DNA of 64,000 nucleotides from an uncultured Chryseobacterium sp. (GTDB taxonomy: Bacteria > Bacteroidota > Bacteroidia > Flavobacteriales > Weeksellaceae): the NCBI GenBank assembly GCA_913778085.1, contig CAJYXJ010000055.1:36193-100192 (forward strand), written 5' to 3'. Below, piece by piece: positions 1 to 9,343 of this stretch. Every line of letters starts with the position of its first letter. Position 1 is the first letter of the stretch. The position numbers and the translations under genes were made by a program. Under the pieces are notes generated by a model that was given only the letters and a program-made list of their open reading frames with translations, was not told the DNA's origin and made no database searches.

Positions 1-1
1 A

Positions 2-706
2 CCTAACCTTTTACTTCTTGATTCGGGAGATATTTTTCAGGGAACTCCTTATTTCAACTTTTTCGGAGGTGAACTGGAGTTCAAACTGATGTCTATGATG
101 AAGTACGATGCTTCCACGATGGGAAATCATGATTTCGACAATGGGCTGAATGGATTTTTAAAAGTATTGCCTAATGCGCAGTTCCCTTTTATCTGCTCCA
201 ACTATGATTTTAAAAATACCGTGCTTGACGGCAAGACTTTACCTTATAAAATATTCAATAAAAACGGAATCAAAGTAGGGATTTTCGGAGTGGGAATCAA
301 GCTGGACGGGCTGGTCGGGAAAAAGCAGTACGGAGAAACCGTATATTCGGATCCTGTAGAGGTGGCACAGCACTATTCCGGCTTCCTGAAAAATGAACAG
401 AAATGCGATCTTGTAATCTGCCTTTCACATATCGGCTACGAATATGAAGACGAACCTAATAAACTCAATGATAAGATCCTGGCTGCCAAAACAGAAAACA
501 TCGATCTGATTCTGGGAGGGCATACCCATACCTTTTTGCCGGAACCACAGACTTTTACCAACAGGGCCGGCAAAAATGTACTCGTAAACCAGGTAGGATG
601 GGCAGGACTTTTGCTGGGCAGGATAGATTTCTTTTTCGATTCAGATAAAAACGTAAAACATATTTCCTGGAATAACCAGGCAATAGACAGCAGCATAATA
701 GCATAA
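2..706 (+). CDS. Metallophosphatase / 5'-nucleotidase catalytic domain (5' end outside window)
   Basis: The reading frame is open to the left edge, so the N-terminus is missing; an internal ATG at 89 is not the start because conserved sequence (DSGDIFQGTPYFN) precedes it. This is the calcineurin-like phosphoesterase domain of 5'-nucleotidases: GDIFQG, GNHDFDNG and GGHTH are the metal-binding motifs. These enzymes hydrolyse nucleotides or related phosphoesters, usually in the periplasm. No C-terminal substrate-binding domain follows; in Bacteroidota that domain is often a separate neighbouring gene, presumably just outside the window. It ends 2 bp before porZ. Family assignment is firm; substrate is not known. 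Confidence 0.9.
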   Translation, partial: PNLLLLDSGDIFQGTPYFNFFGGELEFKLMSMMKYDASTMGNHDFDNGLNGFLKVLPNAQFPFICSNYDFKNTVLDGKTLPYKIFNKNGIKVGIFGVGIKLDGLVGKKQYGETVYSDPVEVAQHYSGFLKNEQKCDLVICLSHIGYEYEDEPNKLNDKILAAKTENIDLILGGHTHTFLPEPQTFTNRAGKNVLVNQVGWAGLLLGRIDFFFDSDKNVKHISWNNQAIDSSIIA

Positions 707-708
707 GC

Positions 709-2991
709 ATGAAAAAACTCTCTTTAATTTCTCTTGGTATTCTCGCATCCCTGCACGTTGCAAATGCACAGACTATTTCTTCAAAAAAATGGGCCGACGT
801 ATTTTCGTACAATAATGTCCTTGCCATGAAGGAAGACAATGGAAAAATAGTTGCAGCAGCCGAAAACGGAATTTTTTATTATACCATTTCCACAGGCGAA
901 ATCACCAAGCTGTCCAAAGCAAATGGCCTGCATGAAGTTAAAATTTCAGCTTTCGACTATAACCCGCAGACGAAAATCGGGTTGGTGGGCTACCAGAACG
1001 GCTCTATGGATGTTATCACTCCGGAAGGCATCACCTATATTGTAGATATCCCTATTGCAACCGGCTATAACGGAAGCAAGAAAATCAATCACATTTCCAT
1101 TACGGGAGATCTGGCCGTTGTTTCGGTAGGCTATGGAGTATCCATTTTCGATTTAAAGAAAAAAGAGTTTAAAGATTCCGCATTCTTTCTGTCCGGCGGA
1201 GTATACGAAGCCAGCAACGAAGCCACTATTTTTGGCAATAAAGTATTTACCGTTACCAATACGGGCTTAAAAAGTCACGAAATGAATACCACCTTTCCTG
1301 TTTTTACGACATGGACGACAGAACTGGCAGGCTCATTTAAACATATCGATTCGGAAGGGGTTTTAAGTTTCTCTTCAGCCAATATGGCTTATGTATACAA
1401 TGGCGGAACCACAACTCCGATTGCACAGTCATTTACCAATGTGCATGACGTGGTCGTTACGGCCGGTAATATTGTGGTTACCGATCTCAGCAGGATCTAT
1501 ACCTTTAATACAAATGGAACATTTAATAGCAATGTTACGTTCGGAGAGGAATGCAATACGGCTACCAAAGTAGGAAGCAGCGTTTACGGAGGAACCGTCA
1601 TGTCGGGTATAAAGAATGAGGGCGGAACTTCTTTCAGACCGGACGGGCCGTATTTAAACTTTGCCTATAAGCTGAGTATTTATGGAGACAACCAGATTTT
1701 AGTTTCTACCGGTGCCCGGGAAAGCAGGTTCAATACAGCCGTTATCAACTATAAAAATCCAGGGTTCTACTATTTCACCGGAACCGAATGGGTGCATCCT
1801 TCATATTTTAAGCCGAATACCAATATATTCAACATATTGGATGTCGTATCCGACCCGGTAAACCAGAATGATGTTTTTCTCACGAATTATATGCAGGACG
1901 GAACACGCGGGGTCTATAAAATGAAATACGATCCGGCAGCTAAAGATTTCAGCCTCGTCAAAAGATACAACATGGGAACAGAAAACGACGCAAGACGTCC
2001 CGTAGGCCTTACCTTTGATGATGTGAATAACCTGTTTGTAACCCTTGCTTTCTCCAACGACGGTCCGACGTTCGGTCCATTTACGGCAGTAGGTGCTTAT
2101 GACAGGGGTACCGACGATTTCCTGATCCGCAATACGGCACAGAATTTCGGGGTAGCCCAAAAGCCTTTATATTACGAAGGACTGCTTTGGATTCCTACGC
2201 CAAGGGTTAATAACTTCATTGCTTATGATGCAAAAAAAACGGTTAATACATCGGATGATAAAGAATATATATTAACCCAGAACAACGGCTTTGCCCCTAC
2301 TTCCGGAGGTACCCTTTCCGTAGCTATTGATAAATCCGGTGATGCCTGGATTGGCGGCGACGTAGGCTTAAGGGTCCTGCCAAATGCGGTTACCGCTGTA
2401 AAAACGCCTGCAACTGCTAAGGTAGAACCAATCATCATCGAACAAAACGGGTTGGGTGAAGAACTTTTCCGCGATGGACAGATCCTGCAGATCGAAGTGG
2501 ATGCCGGAGACCATAAGTGGGTCTCGGTTGATGGCGGAGGAGTATATTATCTATCTTCAGACGGCCAACAGACCATCAAGCATTTTACCAAAGAAAATTC
2601 CCCGCTCCCGACCAATACCATTACCGACATCAAGGTTGATAAAAAAACCGGGAAAGTATATTTTGCTTCCTATGACGGTATTGTAACCTATCAGGGGGAT
2701 GTTTCGGATGTTACTTCAGATTTCGGAAATGTAATGGTGTATCCCAATCCGGTGGTTTACTCTAATTTTAAAGGTAAAGTGACCATCAAAGGACTTGCGG
2801 AAGTAACCAATATCAGAATTGTTGATGCGACAGGAAATATTGTACATTCTGCGGTGGCAAGAGGCGGATACTATGAGTGGGACCTTAATAACCAAAGAGC
2901 ACAACGCGTGGCTTCAGGCGTTTATTTTGTCCTGATGACCAATGAAGACGGCACCGATAAAGCGACGGCCAAGATCGCGGTAGTAAATTAA
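709..2991 (+). CDS. porZ: PorZ, type IX secretion system surface component
   Basis: The 760-residue protein has a signal peptide (residues 1-20, cleavage near VANA-Q), two beta-propeller-like regions built of repeats resembling two-component regulator propellers, and a C-terminal T9SS sorting domain (about residues 675-760, starting at YPNPV and ending in TAKIAVVN). PorZ acts at the cell surface with the sortase PorU and delivers anionic lipopolysaccharide for attachment of cargo. Length and the porZ-recO order match flavobacterial genomes. Its stop overlaps the recO start (TAATG), so the two are translationally coupled. The symbol rests on recognising the sequence and context, not on a search. 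Confidence 0.85.
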   Translation: MKKLSLISLGILASLHVANAQTISSKKWADVFSYNNVLAMKEDNGKIVAAAENGIFYYTISTGEITKLSKANGLHEVKISAFDYNPQTKIGLVGYQNGSMDVITPEGITYIVDIPIATGYNGSKKINHISITGDLAVVSVGYGVSIFDLKKKEFKDSAFFLSGGVYEASNEATIFGNKVFTVTNTGLKSHEMNTTFPVFTTWTTELAGSFKHIDSEGVLSFSSANMAYVYNGGTTTPIAQSFTNVHDVVVTAGNIVVTDLSRIYTFNTNGTFNSNVTFGEECNTATKVGSSVYGGTVMSGIKNEGGTSFRPDGPYLNFAYKLSIYGDNQILVSTGARESRFNTAVINYKNPGFYYFTGTEWVHPSYFKPNTNIFNILDVVSDPVNQNDVFLTNYMQDGTRGVYKMKYDPAAKDFSLVKRYNMGTENDARRPVGLTFDDVNNLFVTLAFSNDGPTFGPFTAVGAYDRGTDDFLIRNTAQNFGVAQKPLYYEGLLWIPTPRVNNFIAYDAKKTVNTSDDKEYILTQNNGFAPTSGGTLSVAIDKSGDAWIGGDVGLRVLPNAVTAVKTPATAKVEPIIIEQNGLGEELFRDGQILQIEVDAGDHKWVSVDGGGVYYLSSDGQQTIKHFTKENSPLPTNTITDIKVDKKTGKVYFASYDGIVTYQGDVSDVTSDFGNVMVYPNPVVYSNFKGKVTIKGLAEVTNIRIVDATGNIVHSAVARGGYYEWDLNNQRAQRVASGVYFVLMTNEDGTDKATAKIAVVN

Positions 2992-3677
2992 TGAATTCAC
3001 AGAACGGATTTTTATTATCATACATAAAATACGGTGAAAATGATGCGGTACTGCACTGTTTTACCGAGGAAGACGGGTTTCAGTCTTATTTTTTAAAAGG
3101 AATTTACACTAAGAAAAATAAGAAAAAAGCCCTTCTTCTGCCTTTAAGCAAACTCAGCTTTTCTTTAAATCCGCTCAAGGGAAACGGAATCCAGACGATT
3201 TCGAAGTTTGAAATGGTAAAAAGCAACGATATCTACATGGACATCCGTTGCAATACCGTCGTTTTTTTTATTTCAGATTTCCTGAACCAAAACCTGAGGC
3301 ACGAAAATAAAAACCATACGATCTTCTTCTGCCTGGAAGAGTTTATTGATGAGCTCCAGAACCGGAATTACCAGTCGCACCTTATCTTTTTAATGAAGAT
3401 CCTGAAAATCCAGGGGGTAGCTCCGCTGATGAATGAAAACAAATATCTAGATCCGGAAACCGGGACTTTTACATCCGAATCCATGCACCAGCTTTTTACA
3501 GGAGAAATCTCCGCGGTATGGAAAAGTATTCTTACAGCAGAAAATCCTTATCGGGTAAGAATTCCTTCCGGCCAGCGGAAAGACTTTTTAGACAGTCTCC
3601 TGGTGTACTATCATTATCATATCACGGAATTTAAGATCCCGGCTTCGCTGGAAGTCATCCAGCAGATTTTCGAGTAG
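2991..3677 (+). CDS. recO: DNA repair protein RecO
   Basis: This 228-residue protein has the RecO layout: an N-terminal OB fold (residues 1-80, with LLSYIKYGENDAVLHCFTEE) followed by a helical domain. RecO loads RecA onto SSB-coated single strands together with RecR in recombinational repair. The zinc-finger cysteines of many RecO proteins are absent, as is usual for Bacteroidota. The start ATG overlaps the porZ stop codon. The gene converges on the glucosidase with only 14 bp between the stops and no hairpin terminator visible. Confidence 0.88.
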   Translation: MNSQNGFLLSYIKYGENDAVLHCFTEEDGFQSYFLKGIYTKKNKKKALLLPLSKLSFSLNPLKGNGIQTISKFEMVKSNDIYMDIRCNTVVFFISDFLNQNLRHENKNHTIFFCLEEFIDELQNRNYQSHLIFLMKILKIQGVAPLMNENKYLDPETGTFTSESMHQLFTGEISAVWKSILTAENPYRVRIPSGQRKDFLDSLLVYYHYHITEFKIPASLEVIQQIFE

Positions 3678-3691
3678 ATTAAGATATTACA

Positions 3692-6358
3692 TTAGCCCTT
3701 TTCCGGTAGCGGTTTTTCCGGCATTTCGGTTTCCGATTCGGCAATTTGTTTCTTTGAGAATCTCGGCATCAGGATTTTCGCAATAAGTCCTGTCCATCCG
3801 GTCTGATGCGATGCTCCTACGCCACGGCCGCTGTCTCCGTGAAAATATTCATAAAATAAAATATAATCCTTAAAATCCGGATCGGTCTGGAACCTCGGGT
3901 ATTGCCCGTTGAAAGGACGCCTTCCATTTTCATCCATGAGAAATAATTTTGAAAGCCTATGGCTTAAAGCATCTGCAATCTCATCCAGATTAGAGTACTT
4001 TCCGCTTCCTGTGGGGAATTCTACCAGAAAATCGGGACTGTAATAAAAGAAAAAACGCTGCAGGCTTTCAATAATTAAAAAATTGATCGGAAACCAGATC
4101 GGCCCGCGCCAGTTGCTGTTGCCTCCGAAAAGCCCACTATCACTTTCTGCAGGAGTATATTTAACGGTGTAATCGTTACCGTTCAGCGTCATCGTATAAG
4201 GATTTTCTTCATATTCCTTAGATAAGGCACGAACACCGAAATCGCTCAGAAACTGATCAGGATCGAGCATTCTGCTCAACAGCCTTTTCAGCCGGTGACC
4301 GCGCAGCAGGGACAAAAGATGTTTGGAATCATCGCCCTTGACTTCCCAATGAGACACCAAAGCCGCCAGTTCCGGCTTGTTTTCCAATACCCAGTTCATC
4401 CTTTCCTTGAAATTAGGCAGTTTTTCAATCATTTCATCGTCGATCACCTCAACGGCAAACATGGGAATAAGCCCGACGATCGTCCGCAGTTTCAGGTACA
4501 TGTGGCTGCCGTCGTTTGAAGCAATGGCATCGTAGAAGAATTCATCTTCTTCATCCCAAAGGCTGAAGCACTCATCGCCCATGTTGTCGAGTGAATTGGC
4601 AATCGCCAGGAAATGCTCGAAGAATTTCATTGCCATTTCCTCGTAAATATTGTTATAAAGAGCGAGCTCAAGGGCAATCCGCATCATATTGAGCGCAAAC
4701 ATCGCCATCCAGCTGGTTCCATCGGATTGCTCCAGGTGTTCCCCGTTTGGGAGCGGTGCATTCCTGTCGAAGACTCCGATATTATCCAGTCCGAGAAATC
4801 CGCCTTCAAAAATATTATTCCCATTATGATCCTTTTTATTGACCCACCAGGTAAAATTCATCAATAGCTTCTGGAAAGCACTTTCAAGGAATTCGAGGTC
4901 GGGCTTCTGCTTCAGGTATTCATCGATTTTAAAAACCCGGAAAACCGCCCAGGCATGCACCGGCGGATTGACATCACTGAAATCCCATTCATACGCGGGA
5001 AGCTGTCCGTTCGGGTGCATATACCATTCAAAAAGGAATAATTTGAGCTGATGCTTTGCAAAATCCGGATCGATCAGGGAAAAGCTGATGGTGTGAAAGG
5101 CAAGGTCCCAGGTGGCATACCACGGATATTCCCATTTATCCGGCATCGAAATGATATGCTCGTTATTGAGATGCTTCCACTCATAATTTCGGATTTTCTC
5201 GCGGGATTTGGGCGGCGGAACTTCTGCGGGGTCGCCTTTGAGCCATTTTTCCACGTTATAATGGTAAAACATTTTGTTCCAAAGCATTCCGGCAAAAGCC
5301 TGCCGCTGGACCAGCTTTTCATCATCCGTCTTTATCCCGCACTGGATGTCAGCATAAAATTCATTGGCTTCTTTCTGCCTTAAATTAAAAGTATCCTCAA
5401 AATCTTCAAAAGGCTGCTTCAGATCTTGATCAGAAAGTCTGAATTGAAAAATTTTTGTTTCCTTAGGCTTAAAATTTTCATCGATAAAAAAGGCAGCTTT
5501 TGTCCCGAAGTCTTTGGGATTAACCGATTGTGAATTTCCGTTAATCACAAAATCATTAATCCCGTCTTTGGTATATTTTGAAACGTTTGCAGACCGGTAC
5601 AGCCTTTCATCATTGGTTTCGTTATCACAGAACAGTACTTTTTCAGACTGTTTCGCATATAAATTTTTAATTTCGAGGTCTTTGTGACTTATTTTTATAA
5701 TTCCCGCATCATCGGAATTCATCTGCGGTTTATAATCATTGTAACCCCAGCTCCAGGTATTCCTGAACCAGATTGTAGGCAATATAATCAGAGGGGCTTC
5801 ATTTTCGGATTTATTGACAACGGTAAGTTTTACCAGAATATCGTTCTGGTTTTCTTTAGCGTACTCTATAAAAATATCAAAGTATTCGTTCTGATCGAAA
5901 ATTCCGGTATCGATCAGTTCATATTCAGATTCCTGACGGCTGCGCTGCGCATTGGTGCGGATGAGATCATCATATGGAAAGGCATTCTGAGGATACTTAT
6001 ACAGCATTTTCATGTAAGAATGCGTCGGGGTTGCATCAAGATAATAAAAGTATTCCTTCACATCTTCCCCGTGGTTCCCCTGGCTGTTGGAAAGCCCGAA
6101 GAAGCGTTCCTTCACCATTTTATCTTTTTTATTCCAGAATCCGACAGAAAAAACAAGCTTCTGAAAGTCATCGCAAATCCCGCATATTCCTTCTTCGCCC
6201 CAACGGTAGGTTTTGGCTTCCGCAATATCATGGTTGGTATATTTCCAGGCTGTGCCGTCCGGGCTGTAATCTTCACGGACAACGCCCCATTCGCGGTTGC
6301 TGACGTAAGGTCCCCACTTTTTCCAGGTAACGTCGGATAATCTTTCTTTTTCTTTCAT
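3692..6358 (-). CDS. MGH1-like glycoside hydrolase (GH63-type glucosidase), cytosolic
   Basis: The frame is open to 6559, but I place the start at 6358 (MKEKERLSDVTWKKWGPYVS), giving 888 residues. The 67 residues upstream look like translated spacer DNA, rich in odd composition, and would overlap the next gene. The protein has no signal peptide. An N-terminal beta-rich part leads to an (alpha/alpha)6 barrel with blocks such as WDLAFHTISFSLIDPDFAKHQ and NSNWRGPIWFPINFL, typical of the MGH1/GH63 clade that removes glucosyl or mannosyl residues from glycosides. It probably shares a transcript with the upstream dehydrogenase, suggesting release and oxidation of a sugar. Exact substrate unknown. 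Confidence 0.82.
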   Translation of the reverse strand: MKEKERLSDVTWKKWGPYVSNREWGVVREDYSPDGTAWKYTNHDIAEAKTYRWGEEGICGICDDFQKLVFSVGFWNKKDKMVKERFFGLSNSQGNHGEDVKEYFYYLDATPTHSYMKMLYKYPQNAFPYDDLIRTNAQRSRQESEYELIDTGIFDQNEYFDIFIEYAKENQNDILVKLTVVNKSENEAPLIILPTIWFRNTWSWGYNDYKPQMNSDDAGIIKISHKDLEIKNLYAKQSEKVLFCDNETNDERLYRSANVSKYTKDGINDFVINGNSQSVNPKDFGTKAAFFIDENFKPKETKIFQFRLSDQDLKQPFEDFEDTFNLRQKEANEFYADIQCGIKTDDEKLVQRQAFAGMLWNKMFYHYNVEKWLKGDPAEVPPPKSREKIRNYEWKHLNNEHIISMPDKWEYPWYATWDLAFHTISFSLIDPDFAKHQLKLFLFEWYMHPNGQLPAYEWDFSDVNPPVHAWAVFRVFKIDEYLKQKPDLEFLESAFQKLLMNFTWWVNKKDHNGNNIFEGGFLGLDNIGVFDRNAPLPNGEHLEQSDGTSWMAMFALNMMRIALELALYNNIYEEMAMKFFEHFLAIANSLDNMGDECFSLWDEEDEFFYDAIASNDGSHMYLKLRTIVGLIPMFAVEVIDDEMIEKLPNFKERMNWVLENKPELAALVSHWEVKGDDSKHLLSLLRGHRLKRLLSRMLDPDQFLSDFGVRALSKEYEENPYTMTLNGNDYTVKYTPAESDSGLFGGNSNWRGPIWFPINFLIIESLQRFFFYYSPDFLVEFPTGSGKYSNLDEIADALSHRLSKLFLMDENGRRPFNGQYPRFQTDPDFKDYILFYEYFHGDSGRGVGASHQTGWTGLIAKILMPRFSKKQIAESETEMPEKPLPEKG

Positions 6359-6419
6359 GTGTTGGAATATGGATGATGATTGATTAATGATTGATTGATT
6401 TAAAAAACGTTGTTTATAC

Positions 6420-6535
6420 TTCGGCTGCGATGCGCCCCGGATTGAGCGGCCTGTCTGAGCTCTTTTTGTAAGCCCGGAAGAAGCCCAGGCACAAAAAAGC
6501 GAGTAGTGAAAGCCGGAAATGTGCGCCCTAAGCTT
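6420..6535. repeat. GC-rich dispersed intergenic repeat (fragment)
   Basis: A GC-rich, non-coding stretch between the glucosidase and the SDR gene with phrases such as AGCCCGGAAGAAGCCC and AAGCGAGTAGTGAAAGCCGG. On the opposite strand it resembles the element at 63660-63830 (GCTTTCCA, TTGTGCC-like blocks). Such pieces recur between genes in flavobacteria; assignment to one family is by eye. Confidence 0.45.
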
Positions 6536-7343
6536 ATCCGCCTGTTGAAAAGCTTTCAAAGGTCGTCATTCCGCCATCGACAAAAATGCTGGCTCCGGTA
6601 ATATAGTCTGCATGGTCGCTGGCCAGAAATACGGCTAAATTTCCTATATCCTGCGGCTGCCCGATACGGTTGTAGGGAATCAGGGTCATTAATGAATTCA
6701 AGGCTTCCGGCGTGCTCCATGCTCCTTTGTTGATCGGCGTCTGGATGGCTCCCGGACAAATGGAATTCACACGGATTTTATCAGCTCCATATTCCTGCGC
6801 CAGGGTCTGCATCAGCATCCGGATTGCACCTTTGCTGGCCGCATAATTGGCATGTCCCGCCCATGGAATCACTTCGTGTACCGAACTGATGTGAATGATC
6901 TTTCCGCAGGCTACGGAACGGGAAGTGTCAATACCGCGGCGAAGGAATTCTTTAATTGCTTCCCTGGCGCATAAGAACTGACCGGTAAGGTTGATGCCGA
7001 TGACAGTATTCCACTGATCAAGGGTCATTTCGGTAAATTTTGCGTCTTTTTGAACGCCGGCATTGTTTACAAGAATATCGACCGTTCCGAATTGTGCCAC
7101 CACATCGCCGAACATTTTGATGACTTCATCTTCGCTGGAAACATCGCACTGGTAAGTAATACCGCTTCCTCCGGCATCTGTAATTTCCTTTAAAACCGCT
7201 TTGGCATCATCCAACGAATGTTCGGAAGAGTGATTAACAACGACTGTAGCGCCTGCCGAACCCAAGGATTTTGCAATTCCTGATCCGATTCCGCTGGAGG
7301 CTCCTGTAATGATGGCCACCTGATTGTGAAGAGAGATTTCCAT
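6534..7343 (-). CDS. SDR-family oxidoreductase (glucose 1-dehydrogenase-like)
   Basis: A classical short-chain dehydrogenase of 269 residues. The NAD(P)-binding motif TGASSGIG is at residues 13-20, NNAG at 93-96, the catalytic Ser near 153, and YAASK with Tyr167 and Lys171. The C-terminal ICPGAIQTP and DGGMTTFESF blocks are like those of glucose 1-dehydrogenases. The acidic or basic residue that fixes NAD versus NADP preference was not resolved. It lies upstream of the glucosidase on the same strand, which makes sugar oxidation a reasonable guess; SDR substrates cannot be read from sequence alone. Confidence 0.88.
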   Translation of the reverse strand: MEISLHNQVAIITGASSGIGSGIAKSLGSAGATVVVNHSSEHSLDDAKAVLKEITDAGGSGITYQCDVSSEDEVIKMFGDVVAQFGTVDILVNNAGVQKDAKFTEMTLDQWNTVIGINLTGQFLCAREAIKEFLRRGIDTSRSVACGKIIHISSVHEVIPWAGHANYAASKGAIRMLMQTLAQEYGADKIRVNSICPGAIQTPINKGAWSTPEALNSLMTLIPYNRIGQPQDIGNLAVFLASDHADYITGASIFVDGGMTTFESFSTGG

Positions 7344-7483
7344 GTTTTATTATTTGATGTTACCCAAATTTAGCAGAAAGTTTCACGCCAAACCCGAAAA
7401 ACAGGGATTAAAATTTCTTAAAATTTTATAGATGACGATTCATCTGAGGTGAACGGTGAAGTACTGAGGGTGAATTTTCTACG

Positions 7484-7704
7484 CTGATGAATTGCCAGTG
7501 GTCATTTACCACTCACTGCAGAGCAAATTAACCATTTACTATCTTAACCACTTCGTCAAAAATTCTTTGAATTTTCGACACCCCTCCAGAAGAGAGGAAT
7601 TGTGGATAAGGGTATTGGTTTCAGGTTTTGATTGGAGGTTGATTTGCAAGATGCTGGTAAATTCACTCTTGACCATTAATTTTGCGAAGCAAATTCACCA
7701 TTGA
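7484..7704. repeat. Dispersed intergenic repeat block
   Basis: The 370-bp spacer 7344-7713 has no gene. It holds a degenerate copy of the GTGAATGGTCAATT / GCAAAATTCACCATTGACC family, and within it (about 7550-7613) a block containing CGTCAAAAATTC and CACCCCTCCAGA that recurs at 50228-50292. These look like non-autonomous short repeats. Confidence 0.6.
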
Positions 7705-7713
7705 TCTACGGGT

Positions 7714-8187
7714 TTAAATATATTTAGACATTAAATATTGCGGTCCGCTTCTGCCGATTCTTATTTTCCCTTCATACCGATAGCCGACTTTTTCGTAAAG
7801 CCTATAGGCGAAAACATTATTTTGGTTAACGGCAAGAACGATTTCATGGCAATCTCGAAAATGTTCACGTATAAAGTCATCTATCCGGATCATCGCCGCT
7901 TTACCGATTCCTTTGCCCTGCATTTCGGGATTGATGGATAATGATCGTAGTAAAACCGAATTTGGGTTATCGGTAAGCTCCATTTTATCGCCGCCGAAGT
8001 CCAGTGTGAAAAAACCCACAGGTATTTCGGTGTCGAATATCGTGACCGGAAATTCGAGTCCGGCGTTCCGGTCATTGATCCTTTTGAGCGCATTGGCTGC
8101 AGAAGAAGTATATTGTAGCTGGGTTTCATCCAACGTATAATTGACGCCGGCAAAATCTTCGGTCTTAAAAAACTGCAGTTTGACCAT
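7714..8187 (-). CDS. GNAT-family N-acetyltransferase
   Basis: The 157-residue protein shows the GNAT fold: a central beta strand with SLSINPEMQGKGIGKAAM (acetyl-CoA pyrophosphate loop, Q/R-x-x-G-x-G/A form, about residues 88-105) and a C-terminal NNVFAYRLYEKVGYRYEG motif. It probably transfers an acetyl group to an amine of a small molecule or protein; substrate not predictable. Start codon lies 4 bp downstream of the DUF1684 gene stop, so the pair is likely one transcript. Confidence 0.85.
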   Translation of the reverse strand: MVKLQFFKTEDFAGVNYTLDETQLQYTSSAANALKRINDRNAGLEFPVTIFDTEIPVGFFTLDFGGDKMELTDNPNSVLLRSLSINPEMQGKGIGKAAMIRIDDFIREHFRDCHEIVLAVNQNNVFAYRLYEKVGYRYEGKIRIGRSGPQYLMSKYI

Positions 8188-8190
8188 CTC

Positions 8191-8805
8191 TTAATGATGA
8201 TAAATGTCTTCGTACATCACGCCCGCCCGGATTTCAATGGGCAGCCGGTTTTCCTCAGGGACTACCGGGCAATTATAGTCATACGCATTATAGGCACAGT
8301 ACGGCTGGTAAGATTTATTAAAATCCAGAATGACGGTACTGCCTTTGGGAATCGTTAGATCCATATACTTCCCTCCGCCATAGGTTTCCTTTTCATTGGT
8401 GGTATCGCGGAATGGGAGGAACAGGTAATTTTTGTATTTTTTCTGTTTGACCAGATCCAGGCTTTGGTATAAAGTTAGGGTATAGGGTTTTCCGTCCAGG
8501 ATGAAACTGGCTTTTCCGTATTCTTTATACGCTTTTGTTTTCCCGGAAGAGGTCGGCAGGTCAAAAGGTTCGGCATTTTCCGTTTTTGTAAATTTTGCCG
8601 TCACCCTGTATTTCATGTTGACCGGAAAGAAAGGATGTTCTTTAAAGTTGGTAAAATTATCACCTCGTAAAGGAGTTTCTTTGGGATTCCGGTATTCGGC
8701 ATTCAGTTCCTGCTGAAATTTTTTAATTTCAGATTCTTCCTTAGACATCTTCTGCGGGAAAAATAGTGAAGGGATGATCAGAAACAGGAATAGGTATTTT
8801 TTCAT
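8191..8805 (-). CDS. DUF1684 family secreted protein
   Basis: A 204-residue protein with an N-terminal signal sequence (MKKYLFLFLIIPSLFF, cleavage near residue 18) and the DUF1684 signature GGGKYMDLTIPKG followed by SYQPYCAYNAYDYNCPVVP and a final IRAGVMY. The family is widespread in Bacteroidota and Actinobacteria; no biochemical role is established. Two Cys within CAYNAYDYNC could form a disulphide in the periplasm. It is the first gene of a probable two-gene unit with the GNAT protein. Confidence 0.85.
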   Translation of the reverse strand: MKKYLFLFLIIPSLFFPQKMSKEESEIKKFQQELNAEYRNPKETPLRGDNFTNFKEHPFFPVNMKYRVTAKFTKTENAEPFDLPTSSGKTKAYKEYGKASFILDGKPYTLTLYQSLDLVKQKKYKNYLFLPFRDTTNEKETYGGGKYMDLTIPKGSTVILDFNKSYQPYCAYNAYDYNCPVVPEENRLPIEIRAGVMYEDIYHH

Positions 8806-8850
8806 GACAGAGGTGAATTGGTATACATCAATTTAATGATCACTGATAAT

Positions 8851-9255
8851 TTAAATATAGGATTCTGAAATTTTTACCCGGTAGATATCAGAAGAATTTC
8901 TTTTGATGGATTCCACAAAAAAACCGCCTTCTTCGGGAATCACTTCTTTGAGATCAAAGCTTCTGCAGCCTTTCGGAAGGCCGGAAAAAACGAGCGTAAA
9001 CCAGAAATCCCGCATGAAGGGAACCGGTGTCCAATTGGGGTAAATGGTAATATTTTCTGCATGGATGAGCTCACTCCGGTGCTCCGACTGGTTATCGAAA
9101 AGATAAGTGGACTGCCAGATCCGGATGAGATTTCCCAGAAACGGTGAAGCGGGAAAACAGCAATGCACAATCACCTGCTGTTCCTCCTGCACTTCTGCCT
9201 GGAGGGATTCCAGTAGTTCTTTAACGATAATGGGTTTTACAATGGTTTCAGACAT
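8851..9255 (-). CDS. Unknown protein, about 134 residues
   Basis: The frame is open to 9288, but the first eleven codons lie in a dispersed repeat, so I choose the internal ATG at 9255 (MSETIVKPIIVKELL). The protein carries no motif I recognise; it is soluble, rich in aromatic and charged residues (IRIWQSTYLFD, YPNWTPVPFMRDFWFTLVFSGL). It stands alone between DUF1684 and mqo on the same strand. The regular codon use and the lack of a competing frame support a real gene. Confidence 0.65.
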   Translation of the reverse strand: MSETIVKPIIVKELLESLQAEVQEEQQVIVHCCFPASPFLGNLIRIWQSTYLFDNQSEHRSELIHAENITIYPNWTPVPFMRDFWFTLVFSGLPKGCRSFDLKEVIPEEGGFFVESIKRNSSDIYRVKISESYI

Positions 9256-9265
9256 GAATAACGGT

Positions 9266-9343
9266 AATAGTGAATTGTGAATGGTCAATTATTCTGCAAA
9301 TGTCAATTTTTTAATTCACAATTCACAATTGACCATTCACATT
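9266..9343. repeat. Inverted dispersed repeat upstream of the 8851-9255 gene
   Basis: Two inverted arms, GTGAATTGTGAATGGTCAAT at the left and AATTGACCATTCAC at the right, enclose a short core with further AATTCACAATT runs. It belongs to the family that recurs at 19708-19810 and in 50100-52040. It fills the gap to mqo. Confidence 0.65.

Noticed and set aside
5684-6340. 218-codon plus-strand frame
   Set aside because: Shadow of the glucosidase gene on the other strand; no independent start signals.
6359-6559. N-terminal extension of the glucosidase
   Set aside because: It overlaps the SDR gene, lies in a repeat and lacks the character of the enzyme family; the internal ATG at 6358 starts conserved sequence.
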